A stretch of 36,891 nucleotides of DNA. It comes from a bacterium. GTDB taxonomy: Bacteria > Acidobacteriota > Thermoanaerobaculia > Multivoradales > J023. The notes beneath the pieces were generated by a model that saw only the letters and a list, made by a program, of their open reading frames with translations, was not told where the DNA came from and did not search any database. Made by a program: the position numbers and the translations under genes. Where the stretch lies: the NCBI GenBank assembly GCA_024226315.1, contig JAAELT010000322.1, forward strand, positions 1 through 36,891, read 5' to 3'. This document shows, in pieces, positions 1-10,000 of the stretch (its first letter is position 1; each line of letters begins with the position of its first letter).

Positions 1-2291
1 ATGTTCGAGGTGTAGGGATGGTTGTAGTGGGCCCAGTCGGTCACCGGCCGCAGAGCCGCGCCGCAGGCGAAGAGGTCGGGCGCCGTGAACAGCGCCATCA
101 TAGTCATGAAGCCACCATAGGAGCCGCCGTACACACCGACGCGATCGGGGTCGACACCGTGCTCGGCCACCAGCCAGGCGACGCCGTCGGCCAGGTCCTC
201 GAGCTCGGGCGTTCCCATCTGGCGGTAGATGGCCGTGCGCCAGTCGGCGCCGTAGCCCGCCGAGGCGCGGTAGTCCATGTCGAGCACGACGTAGCCGTGC
301 CGGGTCAGAAGGGTGTGGAACATGAACTCGCGGAAGTAACCCGACCAGCCCTGGTGCGCGTTCTGCAGATAGCCGGCGCCGTGCACGAAGACCACCGCCG
401 GGCGCCCCCTCTCGCCGGCCTCGGCCTCGCCTTCGTAATAGCGCGAGTGGATCGGCCGCTCGTGGTGGGTCGACGGCACGGCGACGATCTCCGGCTCCAC
501 CCACGGCAGGGATAGGAACCCTTCGGTTGCGTGGCGGGTGATCTGCCGTACTTGCGAGCCCGCGCGGGTCGCCTGGACGTAGAGCTCGGGAGGGCGGGTC
601 GTGATGGAGTGGGTGACCAGCAGCAGCTCGCCGTCGGGGGAGAGGATCGAGGAGGTCCTGCCCCCGAGCCGGGTCATGCGCTCGACCGCTCCGCCGCCGG
701 TGGCCACACGGTAGGTGTCGTAGACGCCGGGATGAGTCGGGTTGGCGGTGAAGTAGAAGAAGTCCTCCGCTGGCGAAAGCTCGACGCCCGACACCACGTA
801 GTCGCCGCCGGTCAGCCGGCTGGTTTCGCCGTCGTCGAGGGAGTACACATAGAGCTGGGAGTAGCCGCTCTCCTCGGATAGGAACCAGAGCCGCCTGCTG
901 TCTGAGAACCAGCCGAAGTCGTTGAAGATCCAGTTGATCCAGGCCTCGTTACTCAGCCGGTGGATCGGCCGCAGGGACTTCTCGTCGCGGTCGACGAGCG
1001 CGATCCAGCGGTCCTTGTTGTCCACCGAGTGCGCCTGCACGGCGAGCTGCAGGCCGTCGGGGCTCCAGGCCACGGGCTCCTCGAAACGCACGGCTCGAGG
1101 CTCGGGCTCGGCATCCGCTGCCTCGTCCTTCTCGTCGCCCGCGTCCTTCTCCTCGTCATCGTCGGCCGGCTCTTCCTCGTTCTCGCCGTCCTCGCTGGCC
1201 GCTTCTGCTTTCTTGGTCTCTTCGGTCTGCCGCTTCAGCTCGGCCAGGGGATCCTCGGCGATCCCGGGGAGCACCGAGAGGGCGAGCTCCCGATGTTCGT
1301 GGGCCTCGAGGTCGAGGTAGATCAGGCGTTCGCCGGAGCCGTCCCCGGTGCCGACTTTGGGCCGCACTTCTTGTGAGGTGACGTAGCCGCTGTCCGTGAC
1401 CCAGGCTGGCATCTGGTCTTTCTTGCCGGGGTCGCGCTCAGCGTCTCTCACCACCAGGATCATGGCGTCACCCGCGCCCGACAGGGCGGCTTGTCGGATC
1501 TCGATTTCCTCACCAAGGTAAAAGGGCAGCGGGGGGCGCGTCGGGTCGGCGGCCTGTTCGCTCTCGGCACGCTCGCTGGCCGCCTCCCGCCGGTCTTTTC
1601 GCTGCTTCAGGACATCGAACAAGCGCTGTTGTTGCGCGCTCAGAAAGTCGTCTTTGGGCTTGTCGTCGTCCGGGTCTTCCTCCAGGCGCACGTCGGCCGA
1701 CTGGTACTCCAGGCCGGTCTCGAGGTCGCGGACGTAGACCTGGTCGCCGCGATGAAACGAGATGCCCCGGTCGTCGGCCATGAAGCGCGGGCGGGTCTCG
1801 TCAGCGGCGGTGCGGGTGAGTTGCGTGAGGGTGCCGGTCTCGAGGTTCTTCAGGTACAGATCGCCGTGGCGGGAGTAGACTCTGAACCGGCGGTCGCGGC
1901 TCAGCCGGCCGCCCGGAGAGTCGACCGCACCGCGTTCCTCGTCGGCGATCACCCTCTCCTCGCCGGTGGCGAGATCGAGCCGAATCAGGTCCTCGATCTG
2001 CTCGCCGACACGCTTGCGGTGGAAATAGACGGCGTCGCCGTCGTCGGCCCAGTAGGGATCCTTCGCCGTGTTCCCGATCCAGTCGGGATCGGACATGATC
2101 AGCTCGAGTGTGATCTCGTCGGCGCCCGCAGCTTCAGTGGCGCCCGCGGTTTCAGTCGTGGGGAGCGCGGCGGTGGTAGCGCGCTCGTCCGCTGAAGCGG
2201 TCCCCACCAGGAGGCCGGCCAGCATGCCGAGCGTGACGAGAAGAGGCAGCGGCGAACGACGCGGAAGGCCACCGGGCCCCGCCTCAGCCAT
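1..2291 (-). CDS. Secreted S9 family peptidase (prolyl oligopeptidase/DPP-IV type), 3' end cut by the window
   Basis: Reading the reverse strand from an ATG at 2291 gives an open frame of 763 codons running off the window start. Residues about 10-35 are a hydrophobic signal segment ending at an Ala-rich cleavage region. The middle looks like a WD/beta-propeller region typical of S9 enzymes (repeated motifs such as ETGTLTQLT, SPDGELLLV). The C-terminal part is an alpha/beta hydrolase: FVHGAGYLQ forms the oxyanion region and GGSYGGF carries the nucleophile Ser724 (codon 120-122). The catalytic Asp and His should lie beyond the window edge. A long Glu/Asp-rich, low-complexity insertion (about plus 1100-1240) interrupts the propeller, which is unusual. 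The start overlaps the lipoprotein gene by 8 bp, so the two are probably translated together. The family cleaves oligopeptides, often after proline; the real substrate is unknown. Confidence 0.93.
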   Translation of the reverse strand, partial: MAEAGPGGLPRRSPLPLLVTLGMLAGLLVGTASADERATTAALPTTETAGATEAAGADEITLELIMSDPDWIGNTAKDPYWADDGDAVYFHRKRVGEQIEDLIRLDLATGEERVIADEERGAVDSPGGRLSRDRRFRVYSRHGDLYLKNLETGTLTQLTRTAADETRPRFMADDRGISFHRGDQVYVRDLETGLEYQSADVRLEEDPDDDKPKDDFLSAQQQRLFDVLKQRKDRREAASERAESEQAADPTRPPLPFYLGEEIEIRQAALSGAGDAMILVVRDAERDPGKKDQMPAWVTDSGYVTSQEVRPKVGTGDGSGERLIYLDLEAHEHRELALSVLPGIAEDPLAELKRQTEETKKAEAASEDGENEEEPADDDEEKDAGDEKDEAADAEPEPRAVRFEEPVAWSPDGLQLAVQAHSVDNKDRWIALVDRDEKSLRPIHRLSNEAWINWIFNDFGWFSDSRRLWFLSEESGYSQLYVYSLDDGETSRLTGGDYVVSGVELSPAEDFFYFTANPTHPGVYDTYRVATGGGAVERMTRLGGRTSSILSPDGELLLVTHSITTRPPELYVQATRAGSQVRQITRHATEGFLSLPWVEPEIVAVPSTHHERPIHSRYYEGEAEAGERGRPAVVFVHGAGYLQNAHQGWSGYFREFMFHTLLTRHGYVVLDMDYRASAGYGADWRTAIYRQMGTPELEDLADGVAWLVAEHGVDPDRVGVYGGSYGGFMTMMALFTAPDLFACGAALRPVTDWAHYNHPYTSN

Positions 2292-2958
2292 GTGGGACGG
2301 CGCTCCGCAACATCGCGAGGAAAGCCTCGCGTTGCGCCGCCAGGGTCTCCGTGGGTCCGGTGGCCTTGAAGAACCAGGGGCCCTGGGGACCTTCCACGAC
2401 CGCGGCCAGCAAGCGGGAGCCTGTCTGCGGGGTGGTCGGGCCCGTGCCCATGGTGCTGGGCTTGATCGTGCCTTCCACGTCGACCCAGGTGGCCCGGAAG
2501 TCACCGAAGCTGAAGGAGTCGCGTGACGCCTGGCTATCGGGATCGATCTCCACCTGGCCGACCCAGCGCTGTAGGTTCGACTCGACACCGCCGCCGCCAC
2601 CGGCTCCGAAGTAGAACACTGTGAGCTGGCCTTCGCCGGCATCACCCGGGATCCTGGCCTGCGCCAGCCGCATGCTGGAGCTCGGGGTCTCCGGGATCCA
2701 GGATTCTGGCAGGGTGAACTGCGCTCCGGGAGCGGCGATCGGCGCGCCGGTGGTGACGACCTCGCGCGACGTGATGGGGGCGAGGGCTGGGTCGGTGGCC
2801 GGCGCGCCGGCGGCGGGCGTTCCAGCGGCCGGTGTCCCGGTCAGGTCGACAGGCGGGGTCGCCGGGTCCTGCGGTGCCTGGGGCGGGGGAGCCGTCTCGT
2901 CGCCCGAGCACGATGCCAGGATGACGGTGGCGAGGATCAAGGGAAGACTTTTGTACAT
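2284..2958 (-). CDS. Small lipoprotein of unknown function
   Basis: The protein is 224 aa from the ATG at 2958. That start is chosen because it opens directly into a lipoprotein signal: a lysine, a hydrophobic stretch and a lipobox ending LASC, with the lipidated Cys near residue 17. The frame stays open upstream to 3132 but that extension looks like non-coding high-GC sequence. After the Cys comes a Pro/Ala/Thr-rich linker with three near repeats of TPAAG/APAAG type, then a compact domain (FTLPESWIPETPSSSMR...) resembling periplasmic proteins with a predicted PsbP/SRPBCC-like sheet; that fold is a guess. An AGGA lies 12 nt upstream of the ATG. Its stop overlaps the start of the S9 peptidase, suggesting one operon and a shared periplasmic setting. 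Confidence 0.8.
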   Translation of the reverse strand: MYKSLPLILATVILASCSGDETAPPPQAPQDPATPPVDLTGTPAAGTPAAGAPATDPALAPITSREVVTTGAPIAAPGAQFTLPESWIPETPSSSMRLAQARIPGDAGEGQLTVFYFGAGGGGGVESNLQRWVGQVEIDPDSQASRDSFSFGDFRATWVDVEGTIKPSTMGTGPTTPQTGSRLLAAVVEGPQGPWFFKATGPTETLAAQREAFLAMLRSAVPHG

Positions 2959-3118
2959 GGTTGACTCGAGTCCTGCTGAGGGGCTGTTTCCGGATCGTGC
3001 GTGGGGTCTGTTCCGGGTCGTGGACCGCCGTGGCGGGGCTGGCAGAGCGTATCGAACAAGCGGGGCCGAGGGAAGTCGAGCCGGCGGTATAGACTCGGTC
3101 TCCCCCGGGCCCGAAATC

Positions 3119-3124
3119 AGGAGG
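3119..3124 (+). promoter_or_regulatory. Shine-Dalgarno AGGAGG for ytxJ
   Basis: A full AGGAGG lies six bases before the ATG at 3131. It settles the start of the YtxJ-like gene against the longer open frame that begins at 2621. Confidence 0.8.
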
Positions 3125-3130
3125 CTGCGC

Positions 3131-3478
3131 ATGTCCGACTACTTCCGCCTGCAGTCCATCTCCGAGATCGACGAGCTGATCGAGAAATCCGGCGAGACGC
3201 CGGTGCTGTTCTTCAAGCACAGCCTTACGTGTCCGATCTCGAGAGCCGCGCTGCGCCAATACGAGAGCTTTCTCGCCGATCGCCCAGAGGGCGACCTGAC
3301 GACCTACACGTTGATCGAGATCCAGAACGCCCGCGAGCTGTCGAGCGATCTCGCCGAGCGGACCGGCGTACGCCACGAGTCGCCTCAAGCGCTCTTTGTC
3401 CGCGGCGGCGAGGTCGCCTGGCACGCCAGCCACTGGTCGATCCAGTCCGAGGCGCTGGCCGAGGCGGTAGGGGATTAG
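3131..3478 (+). CDS. ytxJ: YtxJ/BrxC-like bacilliredoxin family thiol protein
   Basis: A 115-aa thioredoxin-fold protein. The active-site segment LFFKHSLTCPISRAA contains the TCPIS motif known from Bacillus YtxJ (BrxC), a monothiol protein that removes bacillithiol from S-bacillithiolated proteins. The C-terminal part has the expected strand and Gly turn (SPQALFVRGGEVAWHASHW) with a cis-Pro-like SPQ. Length matches the family. It is a single gene divergent from the lipoprotein gene, and its TAG stop overlaps the TAA stop of the convergent gene at 3475. Bacillithiol pathway genes are known outside Firmicutes, including in acidobacteria, so the function is plausible, but no bsh gene is in this window. 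The symbol is by similarity. Confidence 0.85.
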   Translation: MSDYFRLQSISEIDELIEKSGETPVLFFKHSLTCPISRAALRQYESFLADRPEGDLTTYTLIEIQNARELSSDLAERTGVRHESPQALFVRGGEVAWHASHWSIQSEALAEAVGD

Positions 3479-4470
3479 GGTCTCAGCGAGAACTCCGCCA
3501 GCACGCGGGACGCCGCACCGAGTTGCTGCTGCATGGCACCGTAGTGGGTCTCCATCTCGCGTGAGCGTCCGGCGCTGCATTCGCTGGCCAGAAGCTTGAT
3601 CTCCACGAAGGCTCGTTGCAGGGGCTCGTGCACGCCGTCCGCCGGCGCTTCGAACACGCGCTCGTTGCGGAGCAGGGGGATCACCGCCGCGGACAATTCG
3701 CGGCAGGCGGTGCGGATCAGTGGGCCGTCGTTTTTCTGGCGCCCTTGAAGGTACCGTGCCAGCGCTTGCTTGGTCGGGCCGACTGCCCGTGCGTACGAGC
3801 GGTGCCAGGCCTGCATGAGATCCTGGAGAGTGGGCAGCGCGGGCGGCGGCTTGAGGCTCTCCAGGTAGTCGCGGTACTCGCCCTCAGCCTCGACTCCGGC
3901 CATCTGCACGTGTCCCAGATATGGTAAGAGCGCGTCGTCCAACACATCTTCGGGCGCTACCAGCAGTCGGCCGAGCTCCGCTCCCTCCCGTTCGATCCGG
4001 TCGAGGAGCCGGCGCACCTCGGCTTCGAACTCGTCGCGACCGGACTTGGGATACGCGACGCTGTCGCACAACTGCACTTGTAGACCGTACAGGCGCGTGA
4101 GCGTCGATCCGGTCTCGCTGCCGGCCTCTGCCGCCACGTCTGGGAGGAAATCGTAGACGAGGTCCGAGGCAGCGCGGCCGATGGCGAGGTTCGACAGCTC
4201 GCGATCGACGACGTACCGGCGCACGCTGTCCAGCTGGGCGTCAGGCCCGGCCGACAGACCGCTCCAGTAGGCGAGCACCTTGCCGGCGATGCCGTCGCAC
4301 AACTCGCGGTTGTATTCGAGCAGGGCGAGAGTGGTCAGAGCCCACTTGCCGTCGGTGGGATCCGGCACGTCGTCCGTCTGGGCGCGAGCAGTGAGCGGCA
4401 AGCCGAGCAGGGCACAGACGGCCCACGAGATCACGAAGGAGTCACGGCGGCAGCGTCGTCCTGAAGGCAT
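3475..4470 (-). CDS. Secreted protein of unknown function
   Basis: The gene gives 331 aa from the ATG at 4470. I do not recognise the family. The N-terminus has basic residues, a hydrophobic stretch (VISWAVCALLGLPL) and an ARAQ signal-peptidase-like site near residue 33, so export is likely. The mature part is helical and charged, with Cys residues in segments such as NRELCDGIAG, LQVQLCDSV, RTACREL and ASECSAG that could pair into disulfides in the periplasm. The frame is open further upstream to 5022, but there it is antisense-free only because it overlaps the next gene; the signal peptide favours 4470. No strong ribosome site is visible (GCGGGG only). It lies 131 bp downstream of the SGNH/TPR gene and behind its hairpin. 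Confidence 0.7.
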   Translation of the reverse strand: MPSGRRCRRDSFVISWAVCALLGLPLTARAQTDDVPDPTDGKWALTTLALLEYNRELCDGIAGKVLAYWSGLSAGPDAQLDSVRRYVVDRELSNLAIGRAASDLVYDFLPDVAAEAGSETGSTLTRLYGLQVQLCDSVAYPKSGRDEFEAEVRRLLDRIEREGAELGRLLVAPEDVLDDALLPYLGHVQMAGVEAEGEYRDYLESLKPPPALPTLQDLMQAWHRSYARAVGPTKQALARYLQGRQKNDGPLIRTACRELSAAVIPLLRNERVFEAPADGVHEPLQRAFVEIKLLASECSAGRSREMETHYGAMQQQLGAASRVLAEFSLRP

Positions 4471-4564
4471 CCCCGCGAGTATACCGGCTTGTAGGTATCC
4501 TCTGACGGCCGCCCCGAGAACCCGAAGTCTTCGACGTTCGGCTTCTCGGCCCATCCCCACCGGA

Positions 4565-4599
4565 CTGGAGTCAGTCCGAATCCTTCGGACGGACTCCAG
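4565..4599 (-). terminator. Strong hairpin directly after the SGNH/TPR gene
   Basis: Two 16-base arms (4565-4580 and 4584-4599) pair with a single mismatch around a 3-base loop. The hairpin begins 3 bases after the TGA at 4602. There is no T-run, so it is either a non-canonical terminator or an mRNA 3' end stabiliser. Confidence 0.6.
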
Positions 4600-4601
4600 C
4601 T

Positions 4602-7022
4602 TCAGCGCAGGCTCTCGAGCTGCTGCTCGAGTTGTCTCGCCAGATCGGGCCGTGCGTCGCGTACTTTCTCGAGCTCCTCGGCGGCTTCGCTGGCGCGGCC
4701 GAGGATCCGCAGCGCCAGCGCGCGGTTGGCTCGCGCCTGGACGTTGTCCGGGTACCGGCTCAGGCCTTGCTGGTAGTGGTCTTCCGCGGCCGCGGCATCG
4801 CCACGAGAGAGCAGCAGGTCGCCGAGGTTGAAGTGCGCGAGAGCGTAGTCGGGTCGGTAGCTCAGCGCCCGGCGGTACTCGGACAGCGCGGTTTGCCAGT
4901 TGCCCTGTTTTTCGAGCGCCAGGCCGAGGCTGTTGCGCGCGGAAGCGAGCCCCGGATCGGCGTCGATGGCGCGCTCGTAGGCCTGGATCGCCTCCTCCAG
5001 GCGGTTCCGCTGCTCCAGACAAAGGCCCAGGTTGTGGTGGGCGGGTGCGAAGTCGCCGCGGCCTTCGAGCAGCTGGCGGTAGAGTTTCATCGCCTGGTCG
5101 AGATCGTTACGGCGCATGAGGGTGGTCGCCAGGTTGAAGCGCGCTGGCACGTTGTCCGGCTCGATCTCGATCGCCCGGCGGTACTCCGCCTCGGCCGCAT
5201 CGGCGTCTCCGCGGCTCTCGTGGACGGTGCCGAGGTTGACGTGCAGCCCCGCCGTGTCACCCTCGATCAGGCGCAGACGCTCGAGCTCGGCGAAGGCTTC
5301 GTCCGGCCTGCCAGCGTCGGTCAGGGAGATAGCCAGCGAGGCCCGCCAGCTCTCGATCTCACTCAGGCGGTCCGTGAGCAGGCGCCATTGCTCGGCTGCC
5401 TCGCCGTGGTCGCCGCGTGCCTGGAGCAGCGAAGCGAACCGGCGTCGGATCTCCAGGTCGTCGCCGTCGCTCTCGAGCCGTCGCCGGTAGAGGTCTTCGG
5501 CCTCCTGCCATGTTTCGGGGCTCAGCTGGCGCAGCTGCGCCAGCTGCTGGCGGCGTGCCTCGAGGTCCACGGCCTGTCCGGGCTGGCTGTCGAAAGGCGG
5601 CCGCGAGACGATTTGCAGGATGTCGTCTTCGAGCTCGAGGCGGTCGAACGGGGTGTACGCCAACCGCTCGGCGACGGCGGTGCGATCGAGGCGGATCCCA
5701 TCTGCACCTTCGCGGAAGGGTTGTGGCAAGAGCGGCTCGAGGTGCTCGAAGACCGCGGATGCGAGCGCCATATTGCCGTCGAAGCTCAGGTGCACGTGCT
5801 CGTGGAACAACTGCCGGCCGGGCAGGGGCGTACCCCCCGCGAGCCCGTCGATGAAGAGTCGTTCGGCGTCCACCAGGGTCACGCCTTGCCGCGTCCTCTC
5901 CGCCGCCAGGCGCCGGATCGTGTCATTGATCCTCGAGTCGGCCCGGAAGCGCAGGGCGTCTAGATCGCGGGCGCGGACGAGCCGGTCGCGGGCGTCGTCC
6001 ACTCGCCCGGTGGCGAGCAGCGAGCGGCCGGCGCGGAAGTGCAACTCGGCGTGCCGATCGTCGATCAACTCCGCGTCTCGCCAGTGGCCCAGCGCGGCCT
6101 CGTGGTCGCCGCGATCCGCTGCCGCCGCTCCGGCCTCGAACAGAGATCTCCAGCTCTCCTCCTCCGTGGCGGTGAGATCTGGTCGATGGAGCGAGGCGAA
6201 TGGCGGCTGGTCGCGCAGGTTGGTGGCGACGGTGACCAGCAGAGTCCGCGCCCGCTGGCCGTGGGCCGCGTCGACGAGGTCGCTCAGGTTGGCATGGAAA
6301 TGCTCGTAGACCTTCGCCAGACGGAGATCGTCCGCGGCGACGCGCTGCTCCAGGAACATCTCCATGCCACGCCACTCGGCGTGCCGGGCGTCGCGCCGGG
6401 CACCACCGAGAGCTCCGTCGAGCAGCTGTCCTAGACGCGTGCCGCCAAGCGCTACCGAGCCGCGGATCACTGTCAGGCTGGGCGAGAAGTCGCCGAAGAC
6501 CGTGCCGGCGCCGAAAGGGCCCACCACCTCGTTGTTTCCCAGGTAGACGACGAACAGGTCCGGCTCGTGGCCGGCGAGGTCGCGGGCGATCACGCGCGCC
6601 ACGTGAGAGTTGATGGCGGTCATGGCGGCATTCACCACCTCGAATCGCGTCGCCGGATATCTGGCTTCGAGCAGCACCTCCAGCATGCGGCCGAAGCTGT
6701 AGGCCGAGTCCGGGGTGCCGCGCGCCGCCGAGCCGCCGAGCACGAAGATCCGGTAGGCGTCGCCCTTGGGGTCGGGAATCTCGACCGGCACCGGCGTCCT
6801 GGCCAGACGCCGCGGAAAGAAGCGCCAGCCGAACCGGTGATTGGTGGTCCATCCGCCGCCGTCACGGCGCACCAGGAAGTCGGTGGGGTAGCCGACGCCG
6901 AAAAGCCGCAGCCCGCCCTCGGCGACCACCAGGAAGAGCGCCGGCACCAGGGTCGCGGCGAGAAGCCGGAAGAGCCACAGCCGGACTCCCCGGGGCTCGT
7001 CGGCTGGCGCGGGCTCGCTCAT
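4602..7022 (-). CDS. Membrane-anchored SGNH-hydrolase-like/TPR protein
   Basis: An 806-aa protein with an ATG at 7022. Residues 14-36 form one membrane segment or uncleaved signal. An SGNH/GDSL-like domain follows: block I is VLGGSAARG with Ser98, block III is YLGNNE (162-165), and block V is HEHVHLS with His411. About 90 residues of TPR-like helices (roughly 265-360) sit between blocks III and V, so the hydrolase domain carries an insertion. From about residue 495 to the end there are repeated TPR units (for example AEAEYRRAIEIEPDN, AIQAYERAIDADP, ALSEYRRALSYRPDY). The family acts on acyl or acetyl esters of glycans or lipids; no substrate can be named. It begins 36 bp after the HELGH gene on the same strand, so read-through from that operon is possible. 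Confidence 0.88.
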   Translation of the reverse strand: MSEPAPADEPRGVRLWLFRLLAATLVPALFLVVAEGGLRLFGVGYPTDFLVRRDGGGWTTNHRFGWRFFPRRLARTPVPVEIPDPKGDAYRIFVLGGSAARGTPDSAYSFGRMLEVLLEARYPATRFEVVNAAMTAINSHVARVIARDLAGHEPDLFVVYLGNNEVVGPFGAGTVFGDFSPSLTVIRGSVALGGTRLGQLLDGALGGARRDARHAEWRGMEMFLEQRVAADDLRLAKVYEHFHANLSDLVDAAHGQRARTLLVTVATNLRDQPPFASLHRPDLTATEEESWRSLFEAGAAAADRGDHEAALGHWRDAELIDDRHAELHFRAGRSLLATGRVDDARDRLVRARDLDALRFRADSRINDTIRRLAAERTRQGVTLVDAERLFIDGLAGGTPLPGRQLFHEHVHLSFDGNMALASAVFEHLEPLLPQPFREGADGIRLDRTAVAERLAYTPFDRLELEDDILQIVSRPPFDSQPGQAVDLEARRQQLAQLRQLSPETWQEAEDLYRRRLESDGDDLEIRRRFASLLQARGDHGEAAEQWRLLTDRLSEIESWRASLAISLTDAGRPDEAFAELERLRLIEGDTAGLHVNLGTVHESRGDADAAEAEYRRAIEIEPDNVPARFNLATTLMRRNDLDQAMKLYRQLLEGRGDFAPAHHNLGLCLEQRNRLEEAIQAYERAIDADPGLASARNSLGLALEKQGNWQTALSEYRRALSYRPDYALAHFNLGDLLLSRGDAAAAEDHYQQGLSRYPDNVQARANRALALRILGRASEAAEELEKVRDARPDLARQLEQQLESLR

Positions 7023-7058
7023 CGGATCGTGAGAGTTGCCTCGACGGTTGCTCGGCTG

Positions 7059-10000
7059 TCAGGTACGAGTCCGCCGAGGCTGTCCGCCAGGCTTCTTGCG
7101 TTTGACGAGATCCAAGGCCAGAAGTCGTTCCAAGACCGCTTTTCTGTCCTCGGGTCTGTGGAGCGAGACGGTCGAACGATGCCACATGGAGAGAAGGGCC
7201 GTCAGCTGAACGCGCATCTTGAAACGGTCGTTCTTGCCGTCGGCACGCAGCACCTGCCGGCTGCGTTGCATGAGCATCGACAGGCTCGGCCCGAGCGGGC
7301 AGTTCGCCATGACCTCGCCCTCCCGGAACAGGTTGGCCAGCCACTGCGGCGACCAGCCGGCCGCCTCTGAAAAACCCTTTTGAGAATCCGACCGGAATCG
7401 CTCGACTCCGGCAACGAGGCGCCAAGCGCTGTCGAGCTGCTCGGGGTTGCCGTCGAAAGCCGCGGTGAGTGCGTTCGATACCCCTCCCAGGGCCTGTGCC
7501 AAACTCGCCCTCACGCCGCCGGTTGCGGCTTTCGGCTGGCTGACCAACAACTCCGCGGCGAGGCCGAAGACCGCCTCGACGAGATCCGGGCCGGTCTCGG
7601 CTGCGGCCAGGCCGGCGAGAAGCTCCTCGGCCCTCCGGTCGGCCTGCAAGTGGACGATCGCTTCGATCTCTCGCCGCAGGCGAGATCCTTCACTGCTCCA
7701 GAGCTGGCGGAACGTGGCTCTGAACGATGGTTTGGTGCGCAACCCCTCGGGCACGAAGCGGAAGGCGTCCCACTGCTCGCGCGCCAAAGCTCGCTGCGCG
7801 GCCAGACACCGGCCCAGAGTTTCCAGAACCTTGTCCTTGTAATAGCTCTCCTCGATGATGTCGATCCAGTACTGGACGCGCCATCCGTCGTCGTCCCACC
7901 CCAGCTCTTCGCCGGCGCGCGGCAACTCGTGGACCAGCATGTCGACGGCTGAGGTCCTCAGCTCCTCGAGCTCCGCGAGCGAACGGGGCTCCAGCCATTG
8001 CTGCCACCAGGCCAGCGTCAGGATACGTCGACCATAAAGGGCGACGCTGCGGAGCAGAACCGATTGCGGGGCTCGATCTTCTTCCTCGGCACCGACATCG
8101 TCGAGGACCGCCAGATAGCCGGGCGCAAAGACCCGGCGCGCAAAGCCCAGCCAGACTTTCAAGATGGCGCCGGTGACGCAGGCGGTCAACAGCTTGCGAT
8201 TGAAGTTCTGCCCTTCCGTCTCGCGGAGCCCGTTGCGCAGGATCATCCGCAGGCACTCGCCGAGATCGCCCTCGTAGACGAGAGCCGCGACCAGGTATTG
8301 GGGATAGATCTCATCGAGGATCGCTCGAACGCGCAAGAACCTGAGAGCCTGATGTCGGGCCTCAGATCCATCCGCGGCAGGTCGATCAGGTCGATCGGGA
8401 GTTACTTTCAGGTGAATCTCTCGAGAATAGGCGCGATAGCGGGCCAGGCTCTCGTTGTAATCGCCGATCACGGCCTGCCAGGCGATATGACCGAGCTCGT
8501 GCAGGATGATGAACCAACGGCTGACGACGTTGGTCACGCTGAACGGGACGTCGATGCGGTACTGGCTGGCGCTTCCTTCGTGCCCGCTCGTCAGGCCGAA
8601 CGTCAGGAGGGGTTCGTGGACCGCCGGCAGGCTGGTGAAGTCGCCGAAGTCGCGCACGTATAGCCAGATGCTGTCGATGAGACGGCTGTATCCGCCGCGA
8701 CCCGTCAATCCTGCCGAGGGCGCATCGTGCTGGAACTGGATGAGACCGTCAGTCGCCTGACTCAAGGCGTACTCGAGAAGATGGCAAAGGTCTTCTTGTT
8801 CCCGCCGGCTCAGCTGGTTCGAGAGGCTGGCGAGCCGTGTTGAAACGAAGCTGGCGATATGACGGGCCACCGGCCCCCGGACAGGGTCGCCGAGATGCGA
8901 AACGAGACTGAAGAGGACGGCGGCGAATCGATAACGCGTCATCTCCGACGCGTCTTCGAAAAGATCTTCCTTCGACAGTTGGTCGAGCAGCAGCCTGATT
9001 CTGTCCTGGTAGCTCCCCAGCTCGTCGGACTCGGGTGGCGGCTCCGGCCCGACGTCGCGGCCGGGTGGGTCGATCGGCTCGAAACGGAGCACGGTGCAGG
9101 TTTCGGTGAAGTTGGACGCGTCCGTTGGAACGGCGTCGGCGATCTGCTTCCGCACGCGGAAAATGTCGGAGATCTCCGGGGAACGAGTAGCTTTGGACTC
9201 CGCGCCACCGCCGTTGCCTGCGGATCGCATGGCGGAGGACATGCTGTAGCGCCCGAACTCGCTCAACGTTTCGATGTCGTCTGCCGAGAAGTGCTCGCGG
9301 ATTTCGACCTCGGCCACCGGATCCGACCGCACGAGCACACGGGCGGAATCGAAGCTCTCGAGCAGGTCGCCCCACTCGAACCGATTGTCGGCGTAGTCTT
9401 CGAGATCCGTGAGGAGCTGGGAGTAGGTCGCTGCGAAGATCGAGCGGCGCATCCATCTATCGGGGAAATGGGTTTCGAGTCGATCGAGCCGCCGGTGTTC
9501 GAGAAGATCGGCCAGGGTGAGGTATCTGAGTGAGCTCAGAATCTCGAGAAGCGCTTTCGCGTGATCCGCTTCCGGCCGCACGACCACGGTGGCGTCGTAC
9601 CAGCCGAGCCCGTTGGCCAGGATGATGTCGCACTGCGTGGCCGCTGCCCGCCGCTCGAGATACTCGCAAAGGAGAAGCTCGAGGCCCAGGCCCAGCGCCT
9701 GCCGACTCCAGTGGCGGAATCGGAGACTGGCCAGCAGAGTCGGCCTGCCCTCCGCGGGCTGCGTCAGGCGTCGCTGCCAGCGAGTGTTGATCGGTTGCCG
9801 CCACAGGTAGTTGACGAACCCTGAACAACCGAGGACGCTGTCGGCGAATTCACTGCCCTGGACGATCGACATGTGATCGCTGCCCCAGAGGGTCGAGCAG
9901 ACCTGGAGAGTCACGACGTCCCATTCCCCCAGCGCGAGATAGGCGATGCCGCGCGGTGTCTTTCTTCTCGTCTTTCCTCGCGTCTTGCGGCGCCAGGCGT

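Noticed and set aside
4632..5963. 443-codon plus-strand frame opposite the TPR part of the SGNH gene
   Set aside because: The repeated TPR sequence on the minus strand explains the openness of this frame.
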